Notes: generated by a model not told the origin, from the letters alone. 47,677 bases of DNA from Bacteroidales bacterium (GCA_009881065.1 WXFE01000113.1:1-47677), one strand, 5' to 3'. Positions 25,991 through 36,297 are shown, counted from the stretch's first letter. Made by a program: numbers and translations.

Positions 25991-26896
25991 ATGTTGGGAA
26001 ATCATTTTCATAAACTGATATTACTGGTCACCCTTGCTGCACTGACCGTTGTAATTTCCTGCCGCAGGATACAGGATCCTCCGTTACCCGATGACAGCAA
26101 CCCCTTTGCCGCCTGCGTTATCCCCGGCACGGATAACACCCTGGACATCGTATCCTTCAACGTTCAGGGATTCCCGAAAGAAGGATATTTAAGCATCACA
26201 ACACTGGCAGACCTGTTAGAGGCCATGGACCCTGATGTGGTGGCACTCCAGGAGGTTGCCTCCGAAACTGAATTCAACAGGCTCGTGGAACTGATGCCGG
26301 GATGGAGCGGAGTCTTCTATCCGATAAACAATGCAGAATGGAACCTGGCATACCTGATCAGGGTAAGTGAACTGGAAACAGTAGCCGGTTCGCTGCGGAC
26401 CCTTTTCGAAGGTGACCGCTATGCCTTCCCCCGCCCTCCGATGGAGATAATGGTCAGGCACAGGAAATCAGGAAGGGAAATAATCCTTATCAACCTCCAC
26501 CTGAAGTGCTGCGAGGGCGAGGATAACGAAAACCGCCGCCGCTCAGCATCGGAAAAGCTGAAGGAATACCTTGACCAGCAAAGACCTGATGACGCCGTCG
26601 TGATGCTGGGCGATTACAATGATGAGATTGCATCCGGTTCAGCAACTGTAAACCCCTTCCTTAACTTCATCAATGATGATTCATCATACAGGTTTGCCGA
26701 TATGGAAATCGCCCTGGGAAGCAAACTATGGTGGTCCTATCCGTCGTGGCCAAGCCATATAGACCATATACTGGTGACTGATGAACTGTTCGAATCCATC
26801 GATACCACAATGGTTATAAAGGCCAGTACCTGCTACCCCGATTATGAAGTGGTCATCTCTGACCACCGGCCGCTGATGATTGTCCTTACTCCCTGA
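25991..26896 (+). CDS. Endonuclease/exonuclease/phosphatase-family lipoprotein
   Basis: From the ATG at 25991 the protein has 301 residues; an upstream TTG at 25973 is not needed. The signal peptide has lipobox VISC (about residue 24). The catalytic domain shows the family signatures: FNVQGF near the start of the domain, a metal-binding glutamate in VALQEVAS, NLHLKC, the DYND motif (MLGDYNDE) and the terminal SDHRP with WPSHIDHILV before it. These residues are those of DNase I/Mg-dependent phosphoesterases. As an exported lipoprotein it could act on extracellular nucleic acids or on phosphorylated lipids or sugars. It stands alone and runs toward the ribonucleotide reductase gene. Confidence 0.88.
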   Translation: MLGNHFHKLILLVTLAALTVVISCRRIQDPPLPDDSNPFAACVIPGTDNTLDIVSFNVQGFPKEGYLSITTLADLLEAMDPDVVALQEVASETEFNRLVELMPGWSGVFYPINNAEWNLAYLIRVSELETVAGSLRTLFEGDRYAFPRPPMEIMVRHRKSGREIILINLHLKCCEGEDNENRRRSASEKLKEYLDQQRPDDAVVMLGDYNDEIASGSATVNPFLNFINDDSSYRFADMEIALGSKLWWSYPSWPSHIDHILVTDELFESIDTTMVIKASTCYPDYEVVISDHRPLMIVLTP

Positions 26897-26996
26897 AAAT
26901 CACCAGCTCTTTTTAACCACATTACCAAAAAAAAGAGTGCCCCATTTATATTTTGAGACACTCTTCCTTAAATGTGATATGATGCTTAATAAGTGC

Positions 26997-29639
26997 TCAG
27001 TTGCACTTCGAGGTTCCGCAGTCAGTGCATATCAGGCAACCCTCCTGGTAGACAAGTGAGGTTGAGCCGCAGTTTTCGCACTTGCCCTTTGCCTTCGTGC
27101 CATTCGGGATATAACGCTTGAGCGAACGCTCAACACCGTTCTTCCATGTGTTGATTGATTCGCTGTCAAGCTTCATCGACGAGACGAGGTCAACCACGTC
27201 ACTCACCGGCATCCCGTAGCGGAGTACACCCGATATCAGGCGGGCATAGTTCCAGAATTCCGGCTTGAACATGTGTGACAGGCCGCCAAGAGTGTTCTTA
27301 TAACCGTATTTGTCCGTGTACTGGAAGTCGTACCGCGTATTGCCCGCATCATCCTTGTTCTTGATGATCTTACCCTTGATAATACTTTTGGGAATGGGGA
27401 ACATCTCATCATCCTGGAGACCGGTGAATATTTCGTATGGTACGTGGTCCTTGATACCGACAAAAGCAATCCATTTTTCCTCGTTGTTCTGGAAGCGGAT
27501 GACATCGGCCTCGAGCACCTTGGGTCTTAAAGGCGACCAGTTGCTCTTCTTCTCCTCCCTGCTGTTGGAGACAAGCACACCTGCCCTGGATCCGTCACGG
27601 TAGACGGTTGCTCCCTTGCAACCCTCCTTCCAGGCTGTCAGATAGAGTTCAGATACCAGATCTTCCTTCACCCCTGAGGGAAGGTTGATGGTGACGCTTA
27701 TAGAGTGGTCAACCCATTTCTGTATGGCTCCCTGCATCCGCACCTTTGCAACCCAGTCTACATCATTTGCTGTTGCCTTATAATAGGGAGAGGCAGCGAC
27801 AATGTCATTTATCCGTGCTTCTGACATATCCTTCACCTCATCATAGTTGTAGCCGTTCACCTTCATCCAGTCAATGAACTTATGGTGGAATACGGTAAAC
27901 TCCTCCCAGTGGTCTCCCACCTCATCAATGAAGGTCACCTTCACGTCCTTGTCACTTGGGTTAACCTTGCGGCGACGCTTGTAGAAGGGCATGAACACCG
28001 GTTCAATGCCCGAGGTTGTCTGGCTCAAAAGGCTGGTTGAACCTGTAGGAGCTATGGTCAGCAGTGCGATGTTGCGCCTGCCGGATTTTTCCATTTCGGC
28101 AACCATCTCCGGGTCTGCTTTACGCATGCGGTTGATAAAGGGATTATTCTTTTCCCTTTCAGCGTTGTAGATGGGGAATGCCCCTCTTTCAGTTGCCATT
28201 TTGGTTGACGACCTGTAGGCCTCGATTGCCAGGGTACGGTGTACATTCACCGAGAATTCCGTTGCCTCATCACTCCCGTAACGGAGACCCAGTGCAGCAA
28301 GCATGTCGCCCTCGGCCGTGATGCCGATGCCGGTACGCCGGCCTTCACCGGTTTTGTGCCTGATATTTTCCCACATTTTCTGCTCCACCCTCTTGAGCTC
28401 ATCGTCCTCCGGGTCAGCTTTTATCTTCTCAATAATAGCATCAATCTTCTCCTGCTCGAGGTCGATGATATCATCCATTATGCGTTGTGAGAGATGCACA
28501 TGCCTGCGGAAGAGATCATAGTCGAAACTTGCCTTCGGTGTGAAGGGGTCCTTCACATAGCTGAAGAGGTTAATTGCAATGAGCCTGCAGCTGTCATACG
28601 GACAAAGAGGTATCTCGCCGCACGGGTTGGTTGATACAGTCTCATAACCCAGGTCAGCATAGCAGTCGGGTACGCTTTCTTTCTTTATGGTATCCCAGAA
28701 GAGCACTCCCGGTTCGGCTGATTTCCATGCATTGTGGACAATTTTGTTCCAGAGCTTGCGGGCATCTATATCCTTGACATACTTTGGATCATCCGAATTG
28801 ATGGGGTATTGCTGGCGGAAACTCTTTCCGTCAATCACCGCCTGCATGAATTCATCGGTAATCTTCACCGAGACGTTTGCGCCGGTGACCTTTCCGGCTT
28901 CGAGCTTGGCATCTATGAAGCTCCCGGCGTCAGGGTGCTTGATTGAGATGGAGAGCATCAGCGCTCCGCGGCGGCCATCCTGGGCCACTTCGCGGGTGGA
29001 GTTTGAATAGCGCTCCATGAAGGGTACCACTCCTGTAGAGGTGAGGGCGCTGTTAAGCACCGGTGAGCCTTTCGGGCGGATGTGCGAGAGGTCATGACCC
29101 ACACCGCCGCGGCGCTTCATCAGCTGAACCTGCTCCTGGTCAATCTTCATGATGCCCCCGTATGAGTCAGAGTCACCCTTGTTGCCAATCACGAAACAGT
29201 TTGAGAGTGAGGCAATCTGGAAATCATTGCCTATACCGGTCATGGGGCTGCCCTGCGGAAGGATGTACCTGAAATCCTTGAATGCTTCATAAATAGCCTC
29301 AAACGAAACAGGGTTGGGATATTTCATCTCAATCCGGTGAACCTCGGAAGCAAGACGCCTGTGCATGTCATCAGGTGTCTTTTCATATAGGTTGCCGAAT
29401 GAGTCTTTAAGAGCATACTTGCTTGTCCATACCTTGGCTGCCAGGTCGTCACCGCCGAAGTACTGACGGGTAGCCTCCAAAGCCTCATCATAGGTGAAAG
29501 TCTTTTTTGACGTTTCACCCTGAGTTTTGCTGGGTTTACCCATCACCGGCTCTTCCTTTTTGATTTTCTTCTCCTCTTTCCTTACCATTTCCTTTTCATT
29601 AGAGGCGACGGTAGCCGAATGGACAATTGAATCTCCCAT
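26997..29639 (-). CDS. nrdJ: Adenosylcobalamin-dependent (class II) ribonucleoside-diphosphate reductase
   Basis: An 880-residue enzyme that makes deoxyribonucleotides without oxygen, using coenzyme B12 to start a thiyl radical. Family features are FGGDDLAAKVWTSKYAL near the start, the substrate cysteine in SLSNCFVIG, the NPCGEIPL active-site motif with Cys and Glu, and APTGSTSLLSQTTSGIEPV. The GATVYRDGSRAGVL segment is also present. The C-terminal end (about 852-880) has CENCGSTS and CTDCGTSKCN, a zinc-ribbon-like cysteine pattern with the redox tail. Residues 1-45 are a Lys/Glu-rich extension. An internal start at M33 would remove most of it. No cobalamin riboswitch is evident upstream. Confidence 0.95.
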   Translation of the reverse strand: MGDSIVHSATVASNEKEMVRKEEKKIKKEEPVMGKPSKTQGETSKKTFTYDEALEATRQYFGGDDLAAKVWTSKYALKDSFGNLYEKTPDDMHRRLASEVHRIEMKYPNPVSFEAIYEAFKDFRYILPQGSPMTGIGNDFQIASLSNCFVIGNKGDSDSYGGIMKIDQEQVQLMKRRGGVGHDLSHIRPKGSPVLNSALTSTGVVPFMERYSNSTREVAQDGRRGALMLSISIKHPDAGSFIDAKLEAGKVTGANVSVKITDEFMQAVIDGKSFRQQYPINSDDPKYVKDIDARKLWNKIVHNAWKSAEPGVLFWDTIKKESVPDCYADLGYETVSTNPCGEIPLCPYDSCRLIAINLFSYVKDPFTPKASFDYDLFRRHVHLSQRIMDDIIDLEQEKIDAIIEKIKADPEDDELKRVEQKMWENIRHKTGEGRRTGIGITAEGDMLAALGLRYGSDEATEFSVNVHRTLAIEAYRSSTKMATERGAFPIYNAEREKNNPFINRMRKADPEMVAEMEKSGRRNIALLTIAPTGSTSLLSQTTSGIEPVFMPFYKRRRKVNPSDKDVKVTFIDEVGDHWEEFTVFHHKFIDWMKVNGYNYDEVKDMSEARINDIVAASPYYKATANDVDWVAKVRMQGAIQKWVDHSISVTINLPSGVKEDLVSELYLTAWKEGCKGATVYRDGSRAGVLVSNSREEKKSNWSPLRPKVLEADVIRFQNNEEKWIAFVGIKDHVPYEIFTGLQDDEMFPIPKSIIKGKIIKNKDDAGNTRYDFQYTDKYGYKNTLGGLSHMFKPEFWNYARLISGVLRYGMPVSDVVDLVSSMKLDSESINTWKNGVERSLKRYIPNGTKAKGKCENCGSTSLVYQEGCLICTDCGTSKCN

Positions 29640-29746
29640 TGATCGTAAAAAAAATTAAAGTTTGAAAATAAGTTAGTTAGTCTACCTTCCGTAAATATGA
29701 ACGGGTTTTGCTAAAATAGGCAAGCGGGTCAGAGCAGTCAAGGATA

Positions 29747-29790
29747 AAAGTTCTCTTTTATTAACATACATATTAACTTTTATGAACTTT
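29747..29790. other. Inverted repeat upstream of nrdJ
   Basis: AAAGTTC (29747-29753) and GAACTTT (29784-29790) enclose an AT-rich stretch containing two ATTAAC copies. It lies about 110 nt upstream of the nrdJ start and might be an operator. It is short, so chance is possible. Confidence 0.3.
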
Positions 29791-29880
29791 GTTGATACCA
29801 TCTCTCTGTCTCTTACAAAACACTCTTCTTGCCCGCCAACCCGACCTCCCTCCGTCTGCCACGCCTGACATGCTGATAAT

Positions 29881-30046
29881 AAGAGAGTTGCCCCGCTTTG
29901 AGACAGCCCCCATAAAAGGGTGGAAGAATCTATATCAAGTCTGAAAAAAGAGAGCTGCTCCGCTATGAAGCAGCTCTTACAAAAGGGTAGAGGGATCTAT
30001 ACCAGCCTGAAAAAGAGAGCTGCTCCGCTATGAGGCAGCTCCTTTT
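29881..30046 (-). terminator. Three tandem terminator-like repeats after the BACON lipoprotein gene
   Basis: Units of about 65-68 bp each carry a GAGCTGC ... GCAGCTC hairpin. The two best copies are 29952-29976 and 30017-30041; a diverged third copy is near 29884-29910. On the minus strand the hairpins are followed by TCTTTTTC-like tails, so they terminate the 34.9-30.1 kb operon. The rest of the 29640-30084 gap holds only AT-rich sequence and the inverted repeat noted separately. Confidence 0.75.
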
Positions 30047-30084
30047 ATTATCTCTCACGCAACTTATGCTGCGTGTCACATTAC

Positions 30085-31581
30085 TTACTTCGCACTTGTG
30101 TGGCTGAAATAAATACTGTTTGAAAGCTGTGGGGTTCCTTTATAAGTGGTCTTCGGTGCAATAACCGTCAGCTGGTCTCCCACTTTAATCCCCTTGTCAG
30201 CCAACAGGTTTTTCCTGGCGTCGCCGGTTGCGCCATAACCCGGATAGCAACCATAAGAATAGATTTCACTATCGCCATCTTTCAAAGTAAGATTACCGTA
30301 TTCGGCATTTGCAATTGATATGATTTCGCCGGTTACCATAAAGTATGTATTAGGATCGTCTGGCTTGGCCAGCACCTCTGCGATGGTTGCCGGTGTTACC
30401 GGAATCGAGCTTTCCAATACAGAAGAGCCAACCTGTGGATTCCCATTATACTCGGCACGTTTTCCGACAATTGTGATGATGTCACCCACTTTCAAATCTT
30501 TGGTACTGAAATCCTGTATACCATACACAAACACCTCGCCTGAGAAATCTCTCAGGGTTAAATTGCCACGTGTGGGATTGGCAATATTGGTTATCACACC
30601 TGCCAGGCGGTACTGAACATCACCAACTGGAGCCGCAAGAAACTCGGCAATAGAGGCCTTTATAATCGCTCCTGTCTGGGAAAGTTTTGTTTGTGAAGAG
30701 TAGTCTTTTGTACCGTCAGTGGTATAGAATGTGATTGTGGTTGAGCGGTCTCCTCCTTCATTGGGAGCGGCTTTGAATTTCACAACAACAGAGGTTCCTT
30801 CCGACTGGATGGAGGAAATTGACAACCATGACTCGGCATCTTCAGGAATTTCTACCGATACGCCTTGTCCTTTGCAGGTAAGGTATGCAATAAACTCACC
30901 ACCCTCAACCGGAAGTAATGCGTTTTCCACCGAATCAACCTTCACAAGTGATTTGTTGATTTTGAGAACTGTTACATCTACCAGTTCCACCGTTGTGCCG
31001 TAGGTTGTTTTTGGTCCCTGAACAGTTACTTCATCACCCACTTCAAGTCCCCAGCTTAGAAAGTTCTTCGTACCACCCTTCGCATCAAGAGTACCATAGA
31101 TATAAATAGTCCCTGTTGCATCCTGTAAATACCAGTTGCCGTAGGTGGTGTTGGTTATTGCCGTACAAACCCCGGTTACCTTATAGGTCTTGTCGTTTGG
31201 TCCGGCAATTACTTCCGCACAGGTGGCAGTTGCAACTACTGGCACGCCCTGGATAACGATTATTCTCTGGGTTTTGTCTCCACATTGAAGTTTCACCTCT
31301 CCGGTACGGCCATCCAGGGTAGCTGAAGCTGAAAACGAAAGTGTTGATTCACCTGCACTGCCGGAGGCTGAAGAGATAGTCAGCCATGATAAATTGTTCA
31401 CTACTGTCCAGCTCTCAGTAGCTGTTACGGTAATGGATGAAGAGCCACCCTCTACCGGGATAGACACATAAGACGACGATACCTGGATTTCATCAAGCAA
31501 CGTCACAGAGAATTCATCGTCACAGCTTGCCATAAAGGCAACTGCCGCGATGATTAATGGAAAAAAGTATTTCAATTTCAT
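30085..31581 (-). CDS. Lipoprotein with BACON-like and repeated OB-fold-like domains
   Basis: A 498-residue predicted surface lipoprotein: signal peptide with lipobox FMASC, Cys20. Residues 30-110 and about 210-300 look like BACON/Ig-type modules (SYVSIPVEGGSSSITVTAT; SWLSISS). Three homologous units follow the pattern T-hydrophobic-AEV/AEFLAAP, Y+VTGV/AGVI, YGNWYLQDATG or RGNLTLRDFSG, VGDEVTVQGPKTTY. These resemble the OB-fold modules seen in Bacteroidetes surface nuclease or adhesion proteins. The start lies 16 bp after the stop of the TonB receptor gene, so the two are one operon, as with receptor/lipoprotein pairs for nutrient capture. There is no catalytic motif. The ligand is unknown. 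Confidence 0.8.
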   Translation of the reverse strand: MKLKYFFPLIIAAVAFMASCDDEFSVTLLDEIQVSSSYVSIPVEGGSSSITVTATESWTVVNNLSWLTISSASGSAGESTLSFSASATLDGRTGEVKLQCGDKTQRIIVIQGVPVVATATCAEVIAGPNDKTYKVTGVCTAITNTTYGNWYLQDATGTIYIYGTLDAKGGTKNFLSWGLEVGDEVTVQGPKTTYGTTVELVDVTVLKINKSLVKVDSVENALLPVEGGEFIAYLTCKGQGVSVEIPEDAESWLSISSIQSEGTSVVVKFKAAPNEGGDRSTTITFYTTDGTKDYSSQTKLSQTGAIIKASIAEFLAAPVGDVQYRLAGVITNIANPTRGNLTLRDFSGEVFVYGIQDFSTKDLKVGDIITIVGKRAEYNGNPQVGSSVLESSIPVTPATIAEVLAKPDDPNTYFMVTGEIISIANAEYGNLTLKDGDSEIYSYGCYPGYGATGDARKNLLADKGIKVGDQLTVIAPKTTYKGTPQLSNSIYFSHTSAK

Positions 31582-31597
31582 ATTGCCTGTACTTTAA

Positions 31598-34500
31598 TTA
31601 GTTGAAAATATATTTGACACCGATCAAAGCATACCAGCACTGACCCAATGAGTGGCTTGGTGTGAATGTTTTGGTATCACCATTGATAGCAGAGGGTGTT
31701 GAGAATGTAGCCACACCTTCAGCATCCACACCTTCAAATTTGAGGATACGAGCTTCCGAACCGATTGCCGGATTCAGATATTTGGCGACGCCCCACTCAG
31801 AGTTGAACAGGTTCAGAACGTTTTTGAGATCAAGGCTAAGCTGCAGCGTATGTTTGGTATTGTTTGCATTAAAGACAAAATCATGTTTGTATCCAAAGTC
31901 AATGCGATGAACCCAGGGAGAGTAGACGCTGTAGGGCTCTGCATATTTCCCCTGACGATTTTTCAGATAACTATTGGCATGAACATAGTCCATAAAGCGG
32001 GTTTTGTCATCTGCCGAAACAAACCTGAATTGATTGCTCTGCACCTCAGCGTCGGTGGGAACATAGATTACATCGTAGTTGTAACCGTCACTGTTGATGT
32101 CGTTAAGCATCATGAATGAGTAGTTTGCTCCACCAAGCCATGATTCATAGATAAGGCTGAAGTGATTGCCGCTGTTGTCATGTGCGGTGAGCGAAGCCAC
32201 CAGACGATCAGGTGTGTTGTACTGTGAATTGTGCAATCTGATGAAGTTGGGGCCTTCCACGGTGGGTACGTATGTAAATGCAGATTCTGCAGCTGATCCG
32301 GGCATCCCGGTAACATCTTTGGCTACCGTGTGTGCATAGGCAGCCATCACATTAAGCCATTCTGCCGGCTGAGCATTGATAGTAATGTTACCTGACCAGC
32401 CATAACCGAGTTTCGTGTTTTCCAGCACAAAGGCTTTTGTTTTAGTACGATAACCGGCAGGATAAACCGGACGATTGTCAACGCCGTTGAAACGGGCGAA
32501 ACCACCAACATCTGGAATACTCCAGTCAGAAATGGAAACACCGTTGATGGTTTTGTTGAAGATTCCTTCCAGCGTTACAGAGAGCGGGAAGGATGTCTTG
32601 AATGCATAATCAACGGCAAGTGATGTTTTCCATACCTGGGGCATTTTGAAATTTGGATCCACACCATTGACAGCAGAGGGAACTGTCCCATCTTCAGGAG
32701 AAATAGTTGAAGGATATCCCAATGATATTAACCTGTTATAAAGTGCGGCAGTAGTAGCTTGTCCGCTTGCATCAGTTACAAGACCGCCGGCAAATTCATC
32801 CATTGAGAAACCTCTTTTTGCTGCGTTCGCTGCATTTATCTGTGCCTGATACTGTACCATTCCACCGTTGGTAGGCATATTGGTAAAGAATACAAGCGGC
32901 AAATTACCCGCAAAAAGACCGGTGCCTCCACGAAGCTTCAGGCTCTTGTCGCCATATGCATCCCACACAAAACCTACGCGGGGAGAAACAATGAGATTAG
33001 CTGTGGGCCATTTCCCTGTATCAATATGACGATCGGAATAATTCAGGTCATAAATGGCCTTGTTTGTCATCAAATCATCATTATTGAAGAAAAGTCCGTC
33101 GATACGAAGTCCGTACGAAAGTTTGAAATTCGGGGTAACGCTCCAGTCATCCTGCCCGTAAATTCCAATTTTGTTTGTTCTTATGCGGGCTGCAGGATTG
33201 CTCTCTCCATCATAACCATAAGTCAGGTTTACAATTTCAGGTGTTCCTTCGTTCAGGAAGTCGTCAAGACTCCTGTAGCGATAGTATCCTGTACCGTTAC
33301 GCATATAGGCATTATCTGCCATCTTGTATTCGTAAGCTATTCCTCCGATAATTTTATGATTGCCTGAATAGTATGTCAGTTCGTCCTTGATATTCCAGAC
33401 GTTGTTGTGAACAGCATTGTTCCATGTAAAGAGTTCATATCCCAGAGAGAGATAGGCTTGTCCGTCTTTCAGAATATCAATGAAAGGGAATTCATTTGAA
33501 GTAGATCCGCGTACATCGTCAAGTTTTGAGAATGTTGCCAGGAACTGGTTTGATAAGTTATCTGACAACCGGCTGTTCAGGTCAAGGGAGAATGAATGAA
33601 CAAGATTGTTCATTGAATACATCGAGTTTGCATACGACATTGAGGCCTGTGACATTCTTGCCTCAGACATGCGGGTGCCTCCGTCCATTGATGAAGCATT
33701 CGGAGAGCTCCAGTAAAGGTTTTTCGTGTAGTTATAACGCAGGGCCACACGATGCTTGTCTGTCATATTCCAGTCAAGACGCACAAGAAGCTTGTAGTTG
33801 TTTTCATCAGCAGGGAAGTCGGTAAATGATCCCGTATCATAACCATACTTGCTTTTAACATAATCAGAAACCGTTCTGAGATCGTTTATTGTTGTGCGGG
33901 AAATATAGTTGTCAGGATCGGCAACACCGTCCGTTGAAGCTCTCCAACGGTTGACAACGGTTGGTGTTTTAGCCATTTCACCGTTTGCAAACAAGAACAG
34001 TTTGTTTTTGATAAGTGGCCCGCCAAAAGTAAAACCATAGGTTGTATTGCGGTCAATATTGCGCGCACCTGCTATTGGGTTACCATAGACAGCATCACCG
34101 CGCATGTTTTCATTCCTGTGAAAAGTATAGAGACTGCCTTTAAAGGTATTTGTACCTGATTTGGTAATAGCGTTTACACCACCACCAATAAAGTTAGTCT
34201 GCCTGACATCATATGGAGCAATGACAACCTGCAATTCTTCGATAGACTCAAGAGAGATCGGGCTGCCTCCACCGGGCAGGGCAGAACTCAAACCGAAGTT
34301 GTTGTTGAAATTCGCACCATCCACTGTAAAGTTTGCGGTACGGCCATCAGAGCCGACAAAGCTCATACCATTCCCTCCGTAGGGTGAAAGGCGGGTAACA
34401 TCCATAATACTGCGGCTAACTGTTGGCAGATTAGCTATCTGTGTATTTGAGATATTCGTCACCGCACCTGTTTTCGTGGTACTGAATTTTGATGTGGCGT

Positions 34501-34870
34501 AACCAACCACGGTAATCTCCGTCATCTCGGTGGTGGTTGGTACCATGGTTGAGTTCATGATTGTGTTTTCCCCGAGCAACAGGGTAATCTCTGTGTAACT
34601 CTGGGTTTTGTAGCCGATGAAAGTTACATTGACCGTATAAGGGCCGCCCGGGCGCATGCCCTGGATCGAATAGAGACCCACACTGTTGGCAATTGCACCA
34701 TAGACGGTACCTGATGGCACGTGGGTGGCTACAATAGTAGCTCCTGCCATCGGATCACCATTCTCATCGGATATTGTACCGGTGAGAGACGAGGTTGTCA
34801 CCTGACCCATAAGGGTGGCTGACCCTATAATCAGGGACAACAGCATGAGTGTAATTTTTAGTTTTCGCAT
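31598..34870 (-). CDS. Oar-like TonB-dependent receptor
   Basis: A 1090-residue outer-membrane protein of the Oar-like class of TonB receptors. A signal peptide (about 1-22) is followed by a carboxypeptidase-regulatory-like domain (GTISDENGDPMAGATIVA, abbreviated as GDPMAGATI; YSIQGMRPGGPYTVNV). The plug has TEITVVGYA, the ISNTQIANLPTVSRSI motif and SLESIEELQVVIAPYDVRQ, then a long barrel ending in a C-terminal aromatic strand (WYALIGVKYIFN). In the class, Oar-type receptors act in adhesion, vesicle or protein uptake. It is the first gene of a two-gene operon with the BACON lipoprotein. It is distinct from the metal-locus receptor and has no shared hairpin leader. No promoter box was found in the 153 bp upstream. 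Confidence 0.93.
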   Translation of the reverse strand: MRKLKITLMLLSLIIGSATLMGQVTTSSLTGTISDENGDPMAGATIVATHVPSGTVYGAIANSVGLYSIQGMRPGGPYTVNVTFIGYKTQSYTEITLLLGENTIMNSTMVPTTTEMTEITVVGYATSKFSTTKTGAVTNISNTQIANLPTVSRSIMDVTRLSPYGGNGMSFVGSDGRTANFTVDGANFNNNFGLSSALPGGGSPISLESIEELQVVIAPYDVRQTNFIGGGVNAITKSGTNTFKGSLYTFHRNENMRGDAVYGNPIAGARNIDRNTTYGFTFGGPLIKNKLFLFANGEMAKTPTVVNRWRASTDGVADPDNYISRTTINDLRTVSDYVKSKYGYDTGSFTDFPADENNYKLLVRLDWNMTDKHRVALRYNYTKNLYWSSPNASSMDGGTRMSEARMSQASMSYANSMYSMNNLVHSFSLDLNSRLSDNLSNQFLATFSKLDDVRGSTSNEFPFIDILKDGQAYLSLGYELFTWNNAVHNNVWNIKDELTYYSGNHKIIGGIAYEYKMADNAYMRNGTGYYRYRSLDDFLNEGTPEIVNLTYGYDGESNPAARIRTNKIGIYGQDDWSVTPNFKLSYGLRIDGLFFNNDDLMTNKAIYDLNYSDRHIDTGKWPTANLIVSPRVGFVWDAYGDKSLKLRGGTGLFAGNLPLVFFTNMPTNGGMVQYQAQINAANAAKRGFSMDEFAGGLVTDASGQATTAALYNRLISLGYPSTISPEDGTVPSAVNGVDPNFKMPQVWKTSLAVDYAFKTSFPLSVTLEGIFNKTINGVSISDWSIPDVGGFARFNGVDNRPVYPAGYRTKTKAFVLENTKLGYGWSGNITINAQPAEWLNVMAAYAHTVAKDVTGMPGSAAESAFTYVPTVEGPNFIRLHNSQYNTPDRLVASLTAHDNSGNHFSLIYESWLGGANYSFMMLNDINSDGYNYDVIYVPTDAEVQSNQFRFVSADDKTRFMDYVHANSYLKNRQGKYAEPYSVYSPWVHRIDFGYKHDFVFNANNTKHTLQLSLDLKNVLNLFNSEWGVAKYLNPAIGSEARILKFEGVDAEGVATFSTPSAINGDTKTFTPSHSLGQCWYALIGVKYIFN

Positions 34871-35023
34871 AGTTGAATAAGTTATGGTTGTTGTATTCTG
34901 TTAAATGTATTGAATTTCAATTGGTTCGGGTCAAGTTTCGGTTCTCATTGGGTGAAGGGTTAAATTACAGTTATGAGCATAATAAGTCAGAAATGGCATT
35001 TGGGAATTATAAACAACTTTTTA

Positions 35024-36280
35024 TCACTTTTTCAACAAGTTTTCAGCGGCCTGGCCTTCAAAAATTTCTTTATATACTTTATCTGTAGAGCCCTTGTTTT
35101 CAGCTATATATGCAGCACTGGCATTTCCGGCTGTCTCAATCGCCGCCGGATCCGAGAGATACTTTTCAACAATTGTTGCAAATGTCTCAAAATTATTGAA
35201 TGAGACGGCCCCGCCCCGCTCCTTCAGCTGCACTGCCTCACGGAACTTCAGGTGGTTCGGGCCGAAGAGCACCGGTATGCCCCAGCATGCAGGCTCGAGA
35301 ATGTTGTGTATCCCCCTTCCGAACCCTCCGCCCACGGCGGCAATGGATGCATACCGGTAGACCGATGAGAGCATGCCGATGTTGTCAATAATCATTACCC
35401 GGCAATCTCCGGCCTCATCGTCGTATCGCGAATAGCGGACGCTTTTGGGGGCAAGCCTCTTCTCTATACGGCACAGGTGACTCTCGTCTATCTCATGCGG
35501 AGCGATGATCCACTTCATTGTGCCGCTGTTTGCATTTATGTACCTGGCAATTATATCTTCATCTTCATCCCAGCTTGAGCCTGCAACGAAAAGTGACTCT
35601 CCGCCCCGGAATTTTTCAATTACCGGAAGCTCCTTCGCGGCAGCGGCAATCTGGCTGACCCTGTCGAAACGGGTGTCACCGGTCACACTGTAATTATGAT
35701 ATCCTATGCTTTCAAGAAGCCGGCCCGACTGCTCATCCTGGAGGAACATGCGGTTGAACACCGAAAACATTCCTCTTGCCGGTCTGCCGTACCACCTGAA
35801 GAAATACTGGTCAGGCCTGAATATTCCGGAGACGAGACAGGTCAGGATATTTCTCCTCTTGAGCTCACCAAGGTAATTGTACCAGAACTCATACTTGACA
35901 AACAGCACAAGGTCAGGTCTCAGGAGATCAAGAAAAAACCTGACATTGGCAGGCAGATCAGTCGGAAGGTACATGACCATGTCAGCTCCTGTGTAATCCT
36001 TTCTCACTTCGTACCCCGATGGAGAGAAAAAGGTCACAACCATCTTCCAGTCCGGACGCTCCCTCCTTATCTTTTCAATAACAGGCCTGCCCTGTTCAAA
36101 CTCACCGAGTGATGCACAGTGAACCCATGCCACTTTCCCTTCTCCCCTGCTGAATGAACTGAGCCGTTCCCTCCATCCACGCCTGCCTCTCACCCATCTG
36201 CGGGCTTTGGCGCTGAAAGGTATCGCTGCCCGTGCCATGACAGAGTAAAGAGCGATGAGGCCTGTATAGAAAGTTTTCAT
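35024..36280 (-). CDS. waaA: 3-deoxy-D-manno-octulosonic acid (Kdo) transferase
   Basis: A 418-residue membrane-associated glycosyltransferase that adds Kdo to lipid IVA in LPS assembly. A membrane-near N-terminus (LIALYSVMARAAIPF) precedes HCASLGEFEQGRPVIEKIR, the acceptor-binding segment. The C-terminal half has SVYRYASIAAVGGGFGRGIHNILEPACWGIPVLFGPNHLKF, given here only as the cores GGGFGRGIHN and EPACWGIPV, which bind CMP-Kdo. Length matches WaaA (about 420). The start at 36280 is supported by a TACCTTTG box at 36298-36305 (minus), which predicts a leader of about 10 nt. No other LPS genes are adjacent. Confidence 0.96.
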   Translation of the reverse strand: MKTFYTGLIALYSVMARAAIPFSAKARRWVRGRRGWRERLSSFSRGEGKVAWVHCASLGEFEQGRPVIEKIRRERPDWKMVVTFFSPSGYEVRKDYTGADMVMYLPTDLPANVRFFLDLLRPDLVLFVKYEFWYNYLGELKRRNILTCLVSGIFRPDQYFFRWYGRPARGMFSVFNRMFLQDEQSGRLLESIGYHNYSVTGDTRFDRVSQIAAAAKELPVIEKFRGGESLFVAGSSWDEDEDIIARYINANSGTMKWIIAPHEIDESHLCRIEKRLAPKSVRYSRYDDEAGDCRVMIIDNIGMLSSVYRYASIAAVGGGFGRGIHNILEPACWGIPVLFGPNHLKFREAVQLKERGGAVSFNNFETFATIVEKYLSDPAAIETAGNASAAYIAENKGSTDKVYKEIFEGQAAENLLKK

Positions 36281-36297
36281 TCCTGGTTTTGACGCCC

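Noticed and set aside
29640..29880. Cobalamin riboswitch upstream of the B12-dependent reductase
   Set aside because: I could not find the B12-box-like conserved sequence or the expected paired layout. The stretch is mostly AT-rich with one short inverted repeat.
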